Shown here: piece by piece, positions 34,100 through 43,535 of the stretch
How the letters are laid out: each line of letters starts with the position of its first letter
Position numbering within the stretch: the first letter of the stretch is position 1
DNA from: Enterococcus sp. BWR-S5
Lineage (GTDB): Bacteria; Bacillota; Bacilli; Lactobacillales; Enterococcaceae
NCBI RefSeq assembly: GCF_016745255.1
Contig: NZ_JADOEQ010000006.1
Coordinates: 1-64,000 of the forward strand
Reading direction: 5' to 3'
DNA: 64,000 bases
Notes under the pieces: generated by a model
What the model saw: the letters and a program-made list of their open reading frames with translations, nothing else
What the model was told of the DNA's origin: nothing
Databases searched by the model: none
Made by a program: the position numbers and the translations under genes

Positions 34100-35833
34100 A
34101 TGAAAGAAAAACAAGAGAAATCTCGCTCCCTGAATACAGTTCTGAATACCTTTTACATTCTGTTTGTGGCAGTTATTATCATTTTTTCTCTGATTTTTTC
34201 CAGTATTACAACAACAAGAGAAGTAACAGATACCGCCTATACAAATGTCGAAAACACTTTGAAGGACCGTTACAGTGTACTTGAAAGAACCTTTGACCAA
34301 ATGTTTGAACAGGTTGTAAATTTGAACAACAACCCCAATCTCCTTGAAGTGATTAATAATGAACGTGATGCCTTGAGACAAGCGGTAAATATGAACACAA
34401 GCATCAAGGATTTATACTATCGTTTTCAGGACGTTCTTGACTCCATCTATATCAATATCAACGATGGGGAATTCTTTTTTAATGGTGGAGAAATAGCACC
34501 AGGCTTGAACGAAATCAATTACCATACTTTTTTCGAGCTTGGAAACGGCGAAGCAAAGTATTTCTGGTTGGATTTTGATGAAAGCCCCTTTTCGCAGGAT
34601 GAGAGAAAGACCATTTCTATTTGCAAAATAATTGGTGATAATTCATCTGAGGCAAGTGGTGTGATTGTCTTCAATCTGAGATATGACTACATTGAAAACT
34701 TGTTAAATGAAAGCTTTATAACAGATAACGGCCGTCTGTTTTTAGTAAGTCCTAAAACGAATATTTCTACGTCAGACCGCCTATTTCCTAAGGAGCTGTT
34801 TGAAGACTTGAATGACAGCTGGCAGGTAAAAGCTGTAGACGGTAAAAGCTATCATCTTGAAAGCCAGACCTTTGATTTAAATCAGTGGCGTTTAGTCGCT
34901 GTATTCCCGGATAAGGATTTGCAGAAAAGCCAATCAGCGTATCTCACTTTGGCAGCCGCACTATTTCTATTTTTATTTCTTGCCGGAACGATTATGGTGA
35001 TTGTTGTCGGACGTTATATTTCCAAGCCTATTCAAAATCTTGCCAAGGAGATTGAAGCAACGAGTATCACGGATCATAAAGGACCTTTAGCAATCAATCA
35101 GAAGCATTTCAATGAACTGGCAGTGCTGTATCGCAGCTTCAATTCAATGATTGAAAAGAATGAACGTTTGTTAAATGAGAATGAAAAGAACCATGATGAG
35201 CGAAGCCGGTTGGAAATCGAGCTGCTTCAATCTCAGATTAACCCGCATTTTCTTTACAATACACTCTATTCTATCCAAAGCTTGAGTGATATGGGGATGA
35301 ATAAGGATGCCTCCTTGATGACCCGTTCGTTGGCAGAATTTTATCGCACAGGGATTAGTAAAGGAAATCTGTTGGTTTCATTAGAGGAAGAGCTGGATCA
35401 TGTGAAGAACTATTTAATGATTATGAGCTATCGCTATAGAGATCGTTTTGACTATAAGATAGAAGTAGAGCGACCGGAGCTTTTACAGGCGATGATTCCT
35501 AAAATTTCACTTCAGCCAATCGTTGAAAATTCCATTTATCACGGGTTGAAGGAACTGGCTGTTAAAGGACTGCTGGAAATACAAATCAAGGAGAGTAATG
35601 ACAATGTTTTGCTGATTATAAGAGATAATGGCCGAGGAATACCTGATGAGCGGTTGAAGATTATCAATGAAGAGATTAACCTATCAGCTTTGAATAGCCG
35701 TAAGGTAACAGGAATTGGTCTGCGCAGTGTTAACTTAAGAATTAAAAATTGTTTTGGTGCTTCATATGGCTTGTGGATAGAAAATTGTGAACATGGGACC
35801 TTGATTAAAATAGTTATTCCAAAAGAGACATAA
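34100..35833 (+). CDS. Sensor histidine kinase, YesM (LytS-like) family
   Basis: 577 residues. Membrane helices lie at about 16-36 and 286-306, enclosing a 250-residue extracellular sensor domain, followed by a HAMP region, a His kinase domain of the PF06580 type with the phospho-acceptor His383 in QINPHFLYNTLYS, and a HATPase_c domain (NSIYHGL, DNGRGIP, GIGLRSVNLR). Such kinases sense extracellular carbohydrates and control ABC importers. It is 68 bp upstream of its response regulator. Confidence 0.93.
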   Translation: MKEKQEKSRSLNTVLNTFYILFVAVIIIFSLIFSSITTTREVTDTAYTNVENTLKDRYSVLERTFDQMFEQVVNLNNNPNLLEVINNERDALRQAVNMNTSIKDLYYRFQDVLDSIYININDGEFFFNGGEIAPGLNEINYHTFFELGNGEAKYFWLDFDESPFSQDERKTISICKIIGDNSSEASGVIVFNLRYDYIENLLNESFITDNGRLFLVSPKTNISTSDRLFPKELFEDLNDSWQVKAVDGKSYHLESQTFDLNQWRLVAVFPDKDLQKSQSAYLTLAAALFLFLFLAGTIMVIVVGRYISKPIQNLAKEIEATSITDHKGPLAINQKHFNELAVLYRSFNSMIEKNERLLNENEKNHDERSRLEIELLQSQINPHFLYNTLYSIQSLSDMGMNKDASLMTRSLAEFYRTGISKGNLLVSLEEELDHVKNYLMIMSYRYRDRFDYKIEVERPELLQAMIPKISLQPIVENSIYHGLKELAVKGLLEIQIKESNDNVLLIIRDNGRGIPDERLKIINEEINLSALNSRKVTGIGLRSVNLRIKNCFGASYGLWIENCEHGTLIKIVIPKET

Positions 35834-35901
35834 CGAATGTCATAATCGGTGCTTTTGTTGGGGACACGTGTTGGAGAAGCAGATAACTAAGGAGAAAAAC
35901 A

Positions 35902-37380
35902 ATGAGAAAGCTATTAATTGTAGAAGATGAGTGGATCATTCGTAAGGCGTTAATGTCACTACCTTGGGAAACCATTGGCGTAACGGAGATACTTGAGGCG
36001 GACAATGGACAGGAAGGACTGTCCTGCTATAAAGAGCATCAGCCTCAGGTTATCCTTTCCGATATTAATATGCCGTTTGTCGATGGACTTGCAATGGGAA
36101 AAGAAATCGCGGCGCAAAGTAAAAGCTGCCAAATAATTTTCCTGACAGGCTACAGTGAGTTCAGTTATGCACAAGCAGCAATCAGTCTTAAGGCATTTGA
36201 TTATATTTTGAAGCCAGTGGATGCTTCTGTTTTGCTGCCGCAGGTGGATGAAGCTTTCAAGTTGGTAGAAGAAGAGCTGTTGACAGAGCAGACTTCCTGG
36301 GAATATCAACGGCGAGAACTGATAAAGAAAATTATCCTTTCAAAAAAGAACGAAGAGAAAGAAAAAATTGAGGACTTCTTCCCTATTGAAGGAGCATACC
36401 TGTGTATGTGCTATTTTCTGAACAAGCAAACACTGGAGCTGCCGAGTACGGTTCACAAGGAGGTCCTGCGTTTGGAGGACAACACTTATTTTGCGCTGAT
36501 TCAATTAGAACAACAGGCGGAATTTCAGAAGTGGTTGTCCAGTCCGGAGCTGAAAGAGCTTTTGTTGCGGCAAGAGGGGTGGATAGGACTTAGTTCAATT
36601 AGCAGTGATCCTAAAGAAATCAGCGACAAAATTATTGAAGCACGAATCAGCTTTGAAAAGAATAAGTTCGATCAGCCGGGAATCTATACCTATGATCTGC
36701 AAACGTCACGACTGGATTTCTCGCCAATCTTAATCGAGCTGGAACAAAGGCTTGCGCAGCAAATTGAGAACCGAGCACCAAAAAAATTCTACGAGATTTT
36801 GCGGTCTTTAGAAACGAATGGAACATTGATGACCTTGCCGCTTTCTCAGGTTCGTCCTTTTTTGATGAAGCAGGTGTTTATGCTGTTTCAGGCGGTTCCA
36901 AGTGTTATTTCCTGCGATGAGTTCACGGTTTATCAGAAAATAACCTCCAGTACAGTCGTTGGAGAAATGCTGTTTCCTGTTAAGGAAATGATTGAGTGTT
37001 GGCAGAAAAATCAAGAGGTTGGCAGTAAAGCGGATACGATTATTCAACAAGCCAAGCGTTTTATTGACAGTCATTATGCGGACGATGAAATATCCTTGCA
37101 GCGGGTCGCAGAAAATATTCATGTCTCAGCACCCTATTTAAGCAATCTATTCAAAAGTGAGACAGGGAAAAATTATACAGAATACCTATTCGAACGAAGA
37201 ATGGCTGCTGCGTATCTGCTTCTTCGTGACACGAATAAAACAATTACAGAAATCTCTTTGGAAACCGGTTTTACTAACCCTAATTATTTTTCAAGCTGCT
37301 TTAAAAAAGACAGCGGTGTATCACCCAAGCAATATAGAAGCAAGTATAAAGAGGAACAAAAAGCCGCAACTGCTGAATGA
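35902..37380 (+). CDS. Response regulator with AraC-type DNA-binding domain, YesN family
   Basis: 492 residues. The receiver domain (1-120) has the acidic pocket in LLIVEDEWIIR, the phosphorylated Asp54 in ILSDINMPFVDG and the conserved Lys in DYILKPVD. A middle region of about 270 residues has no known function. Two AraC helix-turn-helices sit at the C-terminus (ISLQRVAENIHVSAPYLSNLF and ITEISLETGFTNPNYFS). It should activate the downstream ABC transporter operon in response to the adjacent kinase. Confidence 0.93.
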   Translation: MRKLLIVEDEWIIRKALMSLPWETIGVTEILEADNGQEGLSCYKEHQPQVILSDINMPFVDGLAMGKEIAAQSKSCQIIFLTGYSEFSYAQAAISLKAFDYILKPVDASVLLPQVDEAFKLVEEELLTEQTSWEYQRRELIKKIILSKKNEEKEKIEDFFPIEGAYLCMCYFLNKQTLELPSTVHKEVLRLEDNTYFALIQLEQQAEFQKWLSSPELKELLLRQEGWIGLSSISSDPKEISDKIIEARISFEKNKFDQPGIYTYDLQTSRLDFSPILIELEQRLAQQIENRAPKKFYEILRSLETNGTLMTLPLSQVRPFLMKQVFMLFQAVPSVISCDEFTVYQKITSSTVVGEMLFPVKEMIECWQKNQEVGSKADTIIQQAKRFIDSHYADDEISLQRVAENIHVSAPYLSNLFKSETGKNYTEYLFERRMAAAYLLLRDTNKTITEISLETGFTNPNYFSSCFKKDSGVSPKQYRSKYKEEQKAATAE

Positions 37381-37429
37381 TATTTTTCCTGCAGCTGAAA
37401 CTAGTATTTTTCGTTGAATAGAATGATGA

Positions 37430-37474
37430 GATGAAACAGAGTGAAGAAGAGACCTCTGTTTCATCTTTTTTTTT
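37430..37474 (+). terminator. Terminator after the two-component system
   Basis: GATGAAACAGAG (37430-37441) pairs perfectly with CTCTGTTTCATC (37454-37465), followed by nine Ts. Confidence 0.93.
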
Positions 37475-37609
37475 AACCATAGCTGTTCCGCTTTTCTCGC
37501 TTTTACATGTTCATTGATTGAAAAAGAATCAAAATACCTAGGTTGTTTCCTCTCATTTTTTTCATATCTTAAAATTTTATATGTTTGTCTTAAAATAATG
37601 AATGTTGGT

Positions 37610-37623
37610 TGTAACCGTTTTCT
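37610..37623 (+). promoter_or_regulatory. cre site before the ABC importer
   Basis: TGTAACCGTTTTCT fits the CcpA consensus (TGWAANCGNTNWCA) apart from the last base. It lies 200 bp upstream of the first permease gene. Confidence 0.6.
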
Positions 37624-37694
37624 AGTATTTTAGTAGTATAGATAAATCCTATTGAATGGATGAGGGAAATAATTATTTATATTGCCTAAAGTGA

Positions 37695-37716
37695 AAACGA
37701 AAGATACGTTTCGTTT
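37695..37716 (+). promoter_or_regulatory. Inverted repeat upstream of the ABC importer
   Basis: AAACGAAA-GATACG-TTTCGTTT lies about 105 bp before the permease gene. A second pair, ATGTACA (37752-37758) and TGTACAT (37771-37777), follows. One of these may bind the YesN-type regulator. Confidence 0.5.
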
Positions 37717-37821
37717 GAGGTATTGTCTAATAAGTGTTTCTTGTTTCAGCCATGTACAACGCTCATTTTATGTACATAGAACTTTTTCAGGATTTGTATA
37801 GAAAATGTTAGGAGGAGAAAA

Positions 37822-38736
37822 ATGGAAACAGAAGTTACACTGCCCAAAGTGCAGAAGAAAAAGAAAAAGATTCAAAAAGCACCCTATTTGCTATTATTAC
37901 CGACACTAGTAATGATTACGGCTCTTTTATTCTTTCCGATGGCAAGGATCTTCTACTACAGCTTTCAAAATTACGATATCTCAGCACCGTTTTATGATTC
38001 ATTTGCTGGATTCGATAATTTTGTGAAGATTTTTACAGAAGATGCTTACTTTATTCCAAGCTTGATTAACAGTCTGAAATGGGTTGTCTCTCAAGTGGCA
38101 CTGCAGCTGGGATTGGGTATGGGAATTGCATTGATTTTAAACAAAAAATTCAAGTTCAGAGGACTGACGAGGGGCTTCGTCTTTGTTCCTTGGGCGATTT
38201 CAGGGGTACTTACCTCAGTAATGTGGAGTCTGATGTATAACGAGCACATGGGGGTGTTCAATGATATTCTAATGAAAATCGGACTTATCAGCGAACCACA
38301 AGCTTTTCTGGCAAGTACCAACAGTGCGTTTATCGCTGTAGTAGTTGCAGAACTATGGCGCGGGATTCCTTTCTTTGCGGTAACGCTGTTGGCTTCTCTG
38401 CAAAGCATTCCGGAAGAGCTGTATGAAGCAGCGGCGATGGATGGTTCAAATCGTTGGACCTCGTTTATCAATATTACACTGCCGCAATTAAAACGGACAA
38501 TCGTGTTAACTACTTTATTAAGAACTGTATGGGAATTCAATAATGTTGATTTGATGTACAACTTAACCAATGGCGGACCAGCCAACTCAACCATGACTTA
38601 TGCAATGTATATTGCGAAAACAGCTGTTCACGGTAGTGACTTTGGTTATGGTTCAGCGTTGACAGTTGTGGCATTTCTGATTCTGACCATCATTGCATTA
38701 GTATATCTGAAGATTTCTAAATTCGAGGAGGCATAG
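37822..38736 (+). CDS. CUT1 ABC transporter permease (MalF/UgpA type)
   Basis: 304 residues with six membrane helices. The cytoplasmic EAA loop, which contacts the ATPase, is EELYEAAAMDGSNRWTSFINITLPQL near 200-225. AGGAGGAG precedes the ATG. Operon of two permeases and a binding protein, without an ATPase gene; a shared MsmK-type ATPase encoded elsewhere is expected. Substrate is probably oligogalacturonides or a related pectin product, judging by the neighbours. Confidence 0.92.
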   Translation: METEVTLPKVQKKKKKIQKAPYLLLLPTLVMITALLFFPMARIFYYSFQNYDISAPFYDSFAGFDNFVKIFTEDAYFIPSLINSLKWVVSQVALQLGLGMGIALILNKKFKFRGLTRGFVFVPWAISGVLTSVMWSLMYNEHMGVFNDILMKIGLISEPQAFLASTNSAFIAVVVAELWRGIPFFAVTLLASLQSIPEELYEAAAMDGSNRWTSFINITLPQLKRTIVLTTLLRTVWEFNNVDLMYNLTNGGPANSTMTYAMYIAKTAVHGSDFGYGSALTVVAFLILTIIALVYLKISKFEEA

Positions 38737-38740
38737 TCTT

Positions 38741-39577
38741 GTGTATAATAGACAGGGAAAACTAGATAAAACATTGACCTTTTACTTTCCTCTAGCCATG
38801 ATGCTGGTTTGGACATTGTTCCCGATTTACTGGACACTGAACACAGCGTTGAAGCCTGAGGGAGATATTATTCAAACACCGCTTCAATATTTACCATCAA
38901 GTCCGACGTTCCAGAATTTCATTAATGCCTGGAATGATGTCGGCTTTGAAAAATATTTTACTAACAGTGTCATAGTTGGCGTAGGAACAGTTCTTTTGAC
39001 CTTGGTACTATCTGTATTAGCCGGCTATGCTTTAGCACGTTATGATTTCAAGGGAAAAAGAGTGTTCATGATGATTCTGCTGATGACACAGTTCATTCCG
39101 CGCTCTATGCTGATTATTCCGCTATTCGTAATGTTCAGTAATATTGGTATGATTAGTAATCCGATTTCATTGATGCTGGTCTATTCAGCGGTTCAGATTC
39201 CATTTTCTGCAATCCTGATGAGTGGATTTATTTCCGGGATTCCGGCAGAGCTGGAGGAAGCAGCAGCAATTGACGGTGCAACAAGAATGCAGGCGATTCG
39301 CCAAGTTATCGTACCTTTACTATTACCAGGTGTGGTAGCAACAGGTATCAACATTTTCGTCTATGCATGGAACGAATTCCTATTGGCATTGATGCTGACG
39401 AATGTTCAAAGCAAGTTTACATTACCGGTTGGTTTGAGCTTTATGATGGGTGAGTTTAACGTAAATTATGGCGCACTGGCAGCAGGAAGTATTATTGCTT
39501 TGATTCCATCAATCATTCTCTTTATGTTTGCACAGAAGCATTTAGTTAATGGAATGGGCGGAGCTGTTAAAGGATAA
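38741..39577 (+). CDS. CUT1 ABC transporter permease (MalG type)
   Basis: 278 residues, six membrane helices, EAA loop at ELEEAAAIDGATRMQAIRQVIVPLL near 168-192. GTG start, with GAGGAGG inside the end of the preceding gene; the gap is only four bases. Second channel subunit of the same importer. Confidence 0.93.
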   Translation: MYNRQGKLDKTLTFYFPLAMMLVWTLFPIYWTLNTALKPEGDIIQTPLQYLPSSPTFQNFINAWNDVGFEKYFTNSVIVGVGTVLLTLVLSVLAGYALARYDFKGKRVFMMILLMTQFIPRSMLIIPLFVMFSNIGMISNPISLMLVYSAVQIPFSAILMSGFISGIPAELEEAAAIDGATRMQAIRQVIVPLLLPGVVATGINIFVYAWNEFLLALMLTNVQSKFTLPVGLSFMMGEFNVNYGALAAGSIIALIPSIILFMFAQKHLVNGMGGAVKG

Positions 39578-39593
39578 ATTAGGAGGAATAAAA

Positions 39594-40922
39594 ATGTCAA
39601 AGAAAGCGTTAAAGTTAGCAAGTGTATTGGCGTTAACAGGGTTATTGGTTGCGGGCTGCGGCTCGGGCAGCAGCGGTTCATCGAAATCTGCAAAAAGCGG
39701 TTCCGGGGATGGGGAAGATGTAAAGCTAACCTTCTGGGATGAAAATTCCGGTCCGGATAGAACGCCGATTTGGGAAAAGCTGATTGATGATTTTGAAAAA
39801 GAAAATCCAAACATCACGGTTGAATATGTAGGCTTACCAAAAGACGAAGCAAAATCAAAATTGGATGCAGCAATCGCTGCTAACGATACACCGGATGTAG
39901 CCTCTTTACAATCCAGCTGGCTGCCTGAATTTTCGATTCGTGGAGCTTTACTACCACTGGATGATTACTTGAAGGATTCAGAGCTCAAGGAGCTGATTAA
40001 TGAAGGAGCGGTTGAATTCAACAAAGAAATCGTTCAAGATGGTAAACTCTATGGAATTCCTTACACACAGAACTTGGATATTCTATGGATTCGTGAAGAT
40101 GTATTCGCGGAAAATAATCTGAACGCACCTGAAACATGGGATGACTTTTTCACAGATGTAGATAAGCTGACAACAGATGATATGTACGGCTACACTATTC
40201 GCGGCGGTGCCGGCGGTTCTCTTCAATTGCAACGTTTGATGTATGCGTACTCAGGAATCACAGAGTATGTTGACAAGAATGGCAAAGCGACAGTGAACGA
40301 TCCAAAACATGTGGAATTTCTTGAAAAATATTTTGCACTGTACCAAAAAAACACACCGAAAAGTGATATCACAAACGGCTACAAAGAAATGGTTGCAGTT
40401 TTCGATACAGGAAAAGCAGCAATCCTGCATCATAACATCGGTTCCTTCGGAGAGCACAGCAAATCATTGGAGGCTGACCAGTTTGAAGCAGTACCATTGC
40501 CGAAATCAACAGAAGGCAACTATGTAGCAGAAGGCGGAAACACAATTGGAATCTCGGCGTTTGCCAACACAGATCATCCGGAAGAAGCTTGGAAGCTGGT
40601 GGAATTCTTGAATTCTGCTTCAAGTCAAAGCTACTGGAATGAAAAAATTGGACAAATTCCAACGAACTCAGATGTATTGAATGAAGATTGGATTAAGGAT
40701 GCGCAGCATATCAAAGTTGCTTTTGAAGTTTATGATAATCCTGAAACTGAGTTGTATCAACCACCATTCTACCTGCCTGACTACCGTTCTATTTTAGATA
40801 ACAAAGTAGATCCCGGTATCCAAGCAGTGATGAGTGGAGACAAGACAGTAGAAGCGTTCCTTGATGAATGGGCAAAAGCCATTGAGGACTCAAAAGTTAA
40901 ATATGATGAGGCAATGAACTAA
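39594..40922 (+). CDS. Extracellular sugar-binding lipoprotein of the ABC importer
   Basis: 442 residues. A lipoprotein signal peptide ends in the lipobox LVAGC with Cys22, followed by a Ser/Gly-rich linker. The mature part is a family 1 solute-binding protein (LTFWDENSGPD, IPYTQNLDILWIREDVF, EGGNTIGISAFA). AGGAGG lies before the ATG at 39594. It captures the substrate outside the membrane and delivers it to the two permeases. Ends the operon at a terminator. Confidence 0.95.
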   Translation: MSKKALKLASVLALTGLLVAGCGSGSSGSSKSAKSGSGDGEDVKLTFWDENSGPDRTPIWEKLIDDFEKENPNITVEYVGLPKDEAKSKLDAAIAANDTPDVASLQSSWLPEFSIRGALLPLDDYLKDSELKELINEGAVEFNKEIVQDGKLYGIPYTQNLDILWIREDVFAENNLNAPETWDDFFTDVDKLTTDDMYGYTIRGGAGGSLQLQRLMYAYSGITEYVDKNGKATVNDPKHVEFLEKYFALYQKNTPKSDITNGYKEMVAVFDTGKAAILHHNIGSFGEHSKSLEADQFEAVPLPKSTEGNYVAEGGNTIGISAFANTDHPEEAWKLVEFLNSASSQSYWNEKIGQIPTNSDVLNEDWIKDAQHIKVAFEVYDNPETELYQPPFYLPDYRSILDNKVDPGIQAVMSGDKTVEAFLDEWAKAIEDSKVKYDEAMN

Positions 40923-41018
40923 ACAGGAAAAAATAAGCCTCTTTGCTTGAAATAATAGAAAAGTGATAAGATAATTGCTTCAATACTATTGGGAGATAGT
41001 TAGAGTAATAAATAGAAA

Positions 41019-41056
41019 AGAGATTGCACAGATGGGTCGTGCAGTCTCTTTTTTTA
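41019..41056 (+). terminator. Terminator after the ABC importer operon
   Basis: AGAGATTGCAC pairs with GTGCAGTCTCT (one G-T), followed by seven Ts. Confidence 0.9.
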
Positions 41057-41193
41057 TTGGGCATCATTTTATGAATGGAAAGGGATTTAATCAGGAGACG
41101 GCATACCCACATGAAATTTATAAGCCGAATAATTGTAGAAAGTAAACAGAGGGATTATCATTGTTTCATACTAAGAAGAAAGAAGGACTTTTC

Positions 41194-42144
41194 ATGACAA
41201 AAAGAATTTCTTTAGAAAAATCAGCACTTGAATTTAGCGAAGCGAATGCAAATCCGCCGTTTATTTATCAATTACCTGTTGAAGAAGCACGTGCTCTGTT
41301 GGAAAAGGTTCAAGATTCTGATGTAGAAAAGCTGGATGCAGCAATTGATGACCAGGAATGGGACTTAGGGGAGCATGGAAAAATCAATGTGCGTACAGTA
41401 AAACCAAAAAATGCCGAAGGACAGCTGCCTGTCATTTTATATATTCATGGAGCCGGTTGGGTGCTTGGTAGTGCACATACTCATGACAAGCTGGTGCGAG
41501 AGCTGGCCGTGAGAACAAACTCAATTGTCTTTGTGCCTGAATACGATCGTTCACCTGAAGCTAAGTATCCGGTAGCTATTGAGCAAAGCTATGCGACTCT
41601 TTTGAAGATTGTTGCAGATGCGGATGGGACCTATGATATTAATCGACTGTCCATTGCCGGAGACAGTGTCGGAGGCAATATGGCAACCGTTGTGACGATG
41701 CTTGCGAAGGATCGAAAAGGACCAAAAATCAATCAACAGCTTCTATTTTATCCAGTAACCAATCATGCTTTTGATACTGAGTCTTACAATCAGTTTGCGA
41801 CGGATTATTTCTTGGCAAAAGAAGGAATGAAATGGTTTTGGGATAATTATCTGCCTGAAGGACAGGATTCTACGATTAAGACGATTTCGCCGTTACAAGC
41901 AACGAAAGAAGACTTGGCAGGACTTCCTGCAGCACTGATTTTGAATGGTGAAGCAGATGTTCTGCGAGACGAAGGGGAAGAGTATGCACGTCACCTGCGT
42001 GAGGCAGGGGTGGATGTAACACAAATTCGTTTCCAAGGGATGATTCATGACTTTGTGATGGTCAATTCGATGGATCAAAGCAATGCTGCGAGAGCTGCTA
42101 TGAATATTGCTACAGATTGGTTGAACAAAGGAAATGCAAAATAG
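41194..42144 (+). CDS. Alpha/beta hydrolase of the HSL (fold-3) type
   Basis: 316 residues. The oxyanion-hole motif IHGAGWVLG (an HGGxW variant) is near 85, the nucleophile elbow GDSVGGNMA near 160, and the Asp and His of the triad are in LNGEADVLRDEG and MIHDFVM. It is a carboxylesterase/acetylesterase-like enzyme with no signal peptide. Location beside pectin genes suggests deacetylation or demethylation of imported oligosaccharides, which is inference. The ATG at 41194 follows AGAAGGAC; an upstream TTG at 41161 is less likely. Confidence 0.88.
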   Translation: MTKRISLEKSALEFSEANANPPFIYQLPVEEARALLEKVQDSDVEKLDAAIDDQEWDLGEHGKINVRTVKPKNAEGQLPVILYIHGAGWVLGSAHTHDKLVRELAVRTNSIVFVPEYDRSPEAKYPVAIEQSYATLLKIVADADGTYDINRLSIAGDSVGGNMATVVTMLAKDRKGPKINQQLLFYPVTNHAFDTESYNQFATDYFLAKEGMKWFWDNYLPEGQDSTIKTISPLQATKEDLAGLPAALILNGEADVLRDEGEEYARHLREAGVDVTQIRFQGMIHDFVMVNSMDQSNAARAAMNIATDWLNKGNAK

Positions 42145-42230
42145 TCGTAAAAAATAAGGAAAACTATTAGAAAAAATGGCCTGGGATATAAATAGTTTCC
42201 CAAACTCATAATATATCCATATCCGAATAA

Positions 42231-42267
42231 ACGTTGGGACAGAAGCTGCTTCTGTCCCAACGTCTTT
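42231..42267. terminator. Bidirectional terminator
   Basis: ACGTTGGGACAGAAG (42231-42245) pairs perfectly with CTTCTGTCCCAACGT, then TCTTTT. It lies between convergent genes. Confidence 0.9.
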
Positions 42268-42277
42268 TGTTCAACTA

Positions 42278-43378
42278 TCAAAATGGCAGCTTATGGGGTG
42301 CGAGCTTATCCCAATCAAAGGTGACACCAATTCCGATTTCTTCTGGCGCTACAGCCATTCCGTCGTTCTTGTCAATCACAAGTGGACGTGTCGTGTATTG
42401 GTCAATTGGAAAGCTGTGCATTTCGAGATAGCCGGCATTAGGCATAGCTGCCAGCAGACTTACATGCAGCTCTTGCATGCCATGGGTAGAGACGGCTAAA
42501 TTATTTGCTTGAGCCAGATAGGCAACCTTTAACCAGCCGGTGATTCCACCAACATTGGACGCATCAGGCTGAGGAAAATCAACATGACCATACTTCAGTA
42601 AATGATGAAATTCTGTTAATGTTCGAAGGTTTTCACCACCTGCTACTGCTATATGACCTTCTTCTGCGATACGGGCATATCCTTCGTAGTCCTCTGGAAT
42701 GGTAGGCTCTTCAAGGAAAAGAATGTTGTAAGGAGCCATTGCTTTAGCGGCTCTGATTGCTTTTTCAACAGACCAGCTCATATTTGCATCCACCATAAAA
42801 GTTACATCTGGACCAATTAGCTCTCTGACAGCGGCGATTCGCTGGATATCCTCTTCTAATGTCTGCTGTCCCAATTTAATTTTGACCGCATTTAATCCCA
42901 TATCAAGATATTTTTGGTTGTTAGCCAGCAGCTTTTCCAACGGGAAATTCAAATCAATTGCCCCACCATAGCATTTAACCTTGTTACTGGTTCCACCCAA
43001 TAATTTATATAGCGGCTCGTTCGCTTTTTTTGTACGCAAATCCCATAAAGCAATATCACAGGCAGCAATAGCGAAGCTTGCCAAGCCGCCTCGAGCAACA
43101 TAGTGAATGCCCCAGTTCATTTGATCCCACAAGGCTTCAACACAGCTTGCATCTTTTCCAAGAAGGATATTCCTCAGTTCAATAGCAATAAGAGAGCAAA
43201 TTGCCCGCCCACCAAAGCCTCCTGTATAAGTGTAACCAACACCTTCTCGACCATCTTCTGTTGTTATTTTTACAATAGGGACTTCGAAATGGGTATGAAG
43301 CCCATGCTTGGCATCCTCCATCAATTCCGGTAAAGGAATTCGGTAATATTCAGTGGTAACGTCAATAATTTTAGACAT
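42278..43378 (-). CDS. Enolase-superfamily (mandelate racemase/galactarate dehydratase-like) enzyme
   Basis: 366 residues. A capping domain (1-120) is followed by the modified barrel with the KxK base motif in AVKIKLG, metal ligands in FMVDANMSW, LFLEEPTIP and VAGGENLR, and the His of the His-Asp dyad in STHGMQELH. This places it in the mandelate racemase subgroup; the N-terminal HYVARGGLASFAIAACDIAL resembles talarate/galactarate dehydratases. It probably dehydrates an acid sugar. A uronate-regulon operator sits between its promoter and start, linking it to pectin breakdown although it is 10 kb from uxaB. Confidence 0.87.
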   Translation of the reverse strand: MSKIIDVTTEYYRIPLPELMEDAKHGLHTHFEVPIVKITTEDGREGVGYTYTGGFGGRAICSLIAIELRNILLGKDASCVEALWDQMNWGIHYVARGGLASFAIAACDIALWDLRTKKANEPLYKLLGGTSNKVKCYGGAIDLNFPLEKLLANNQKYLDMGLNAVKIKLGQQTLEEDIQRIAAVRELIGPDVTFMVDANMSWSVEKAIRAAKAMAPYNILFLEEPTIPEDYEGYARIAEEGHIAVAGGENLRTLTEFHHLLKYGHVDFPQPDASNVGGITGWLKVAYLAQANNLAVSTHGMQELHVSLLAAMPNAGYLEMHSFPIDQYTTRPLVIDKNDGMAVAPEEIGIGVTFDWDKLAPHKLPF

Positions 43379-43402
43379 GCTTAATCCTCCTGAGCTAATT
43401 TT

Positions 43403-43416
43403 TGTTCACGTGTGCA
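43403..43416 (-). promoter_or_regulatory. Uronate-regulon operator of the enolase-superfamily gene
   Basis: TGTTCACGTGTGCA on the plus strand is the exact reverse complement of the uxaB operator sequence. It lies 25 bp upstream of the start and downstream of the -10, a classic repressor position. Confidence 0.75.
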
Positions 43417-43450
43417 TTTTTATGAATAAAAAAAGAATTCGCTTACATAT

Positions 43451-43479
43451 AGTGTAGCAAAATTTCAAATACAGGTCAA
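43451..43479 (-). promoter_or_regulatory. Promoter of the enolase-superfamily gene
   Basis: On the minus strand: TTGACC, 17-bp spacer, TACACT. The expected start lies about 30 bp before the operator. Confidence 0.65.
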
Positions 43480-43535
43480 CAAAACCAGTCGCTCTTTTGC
43501 TTGCTGCAATTGCTGACCTGAATAAAAAGTAGTAG

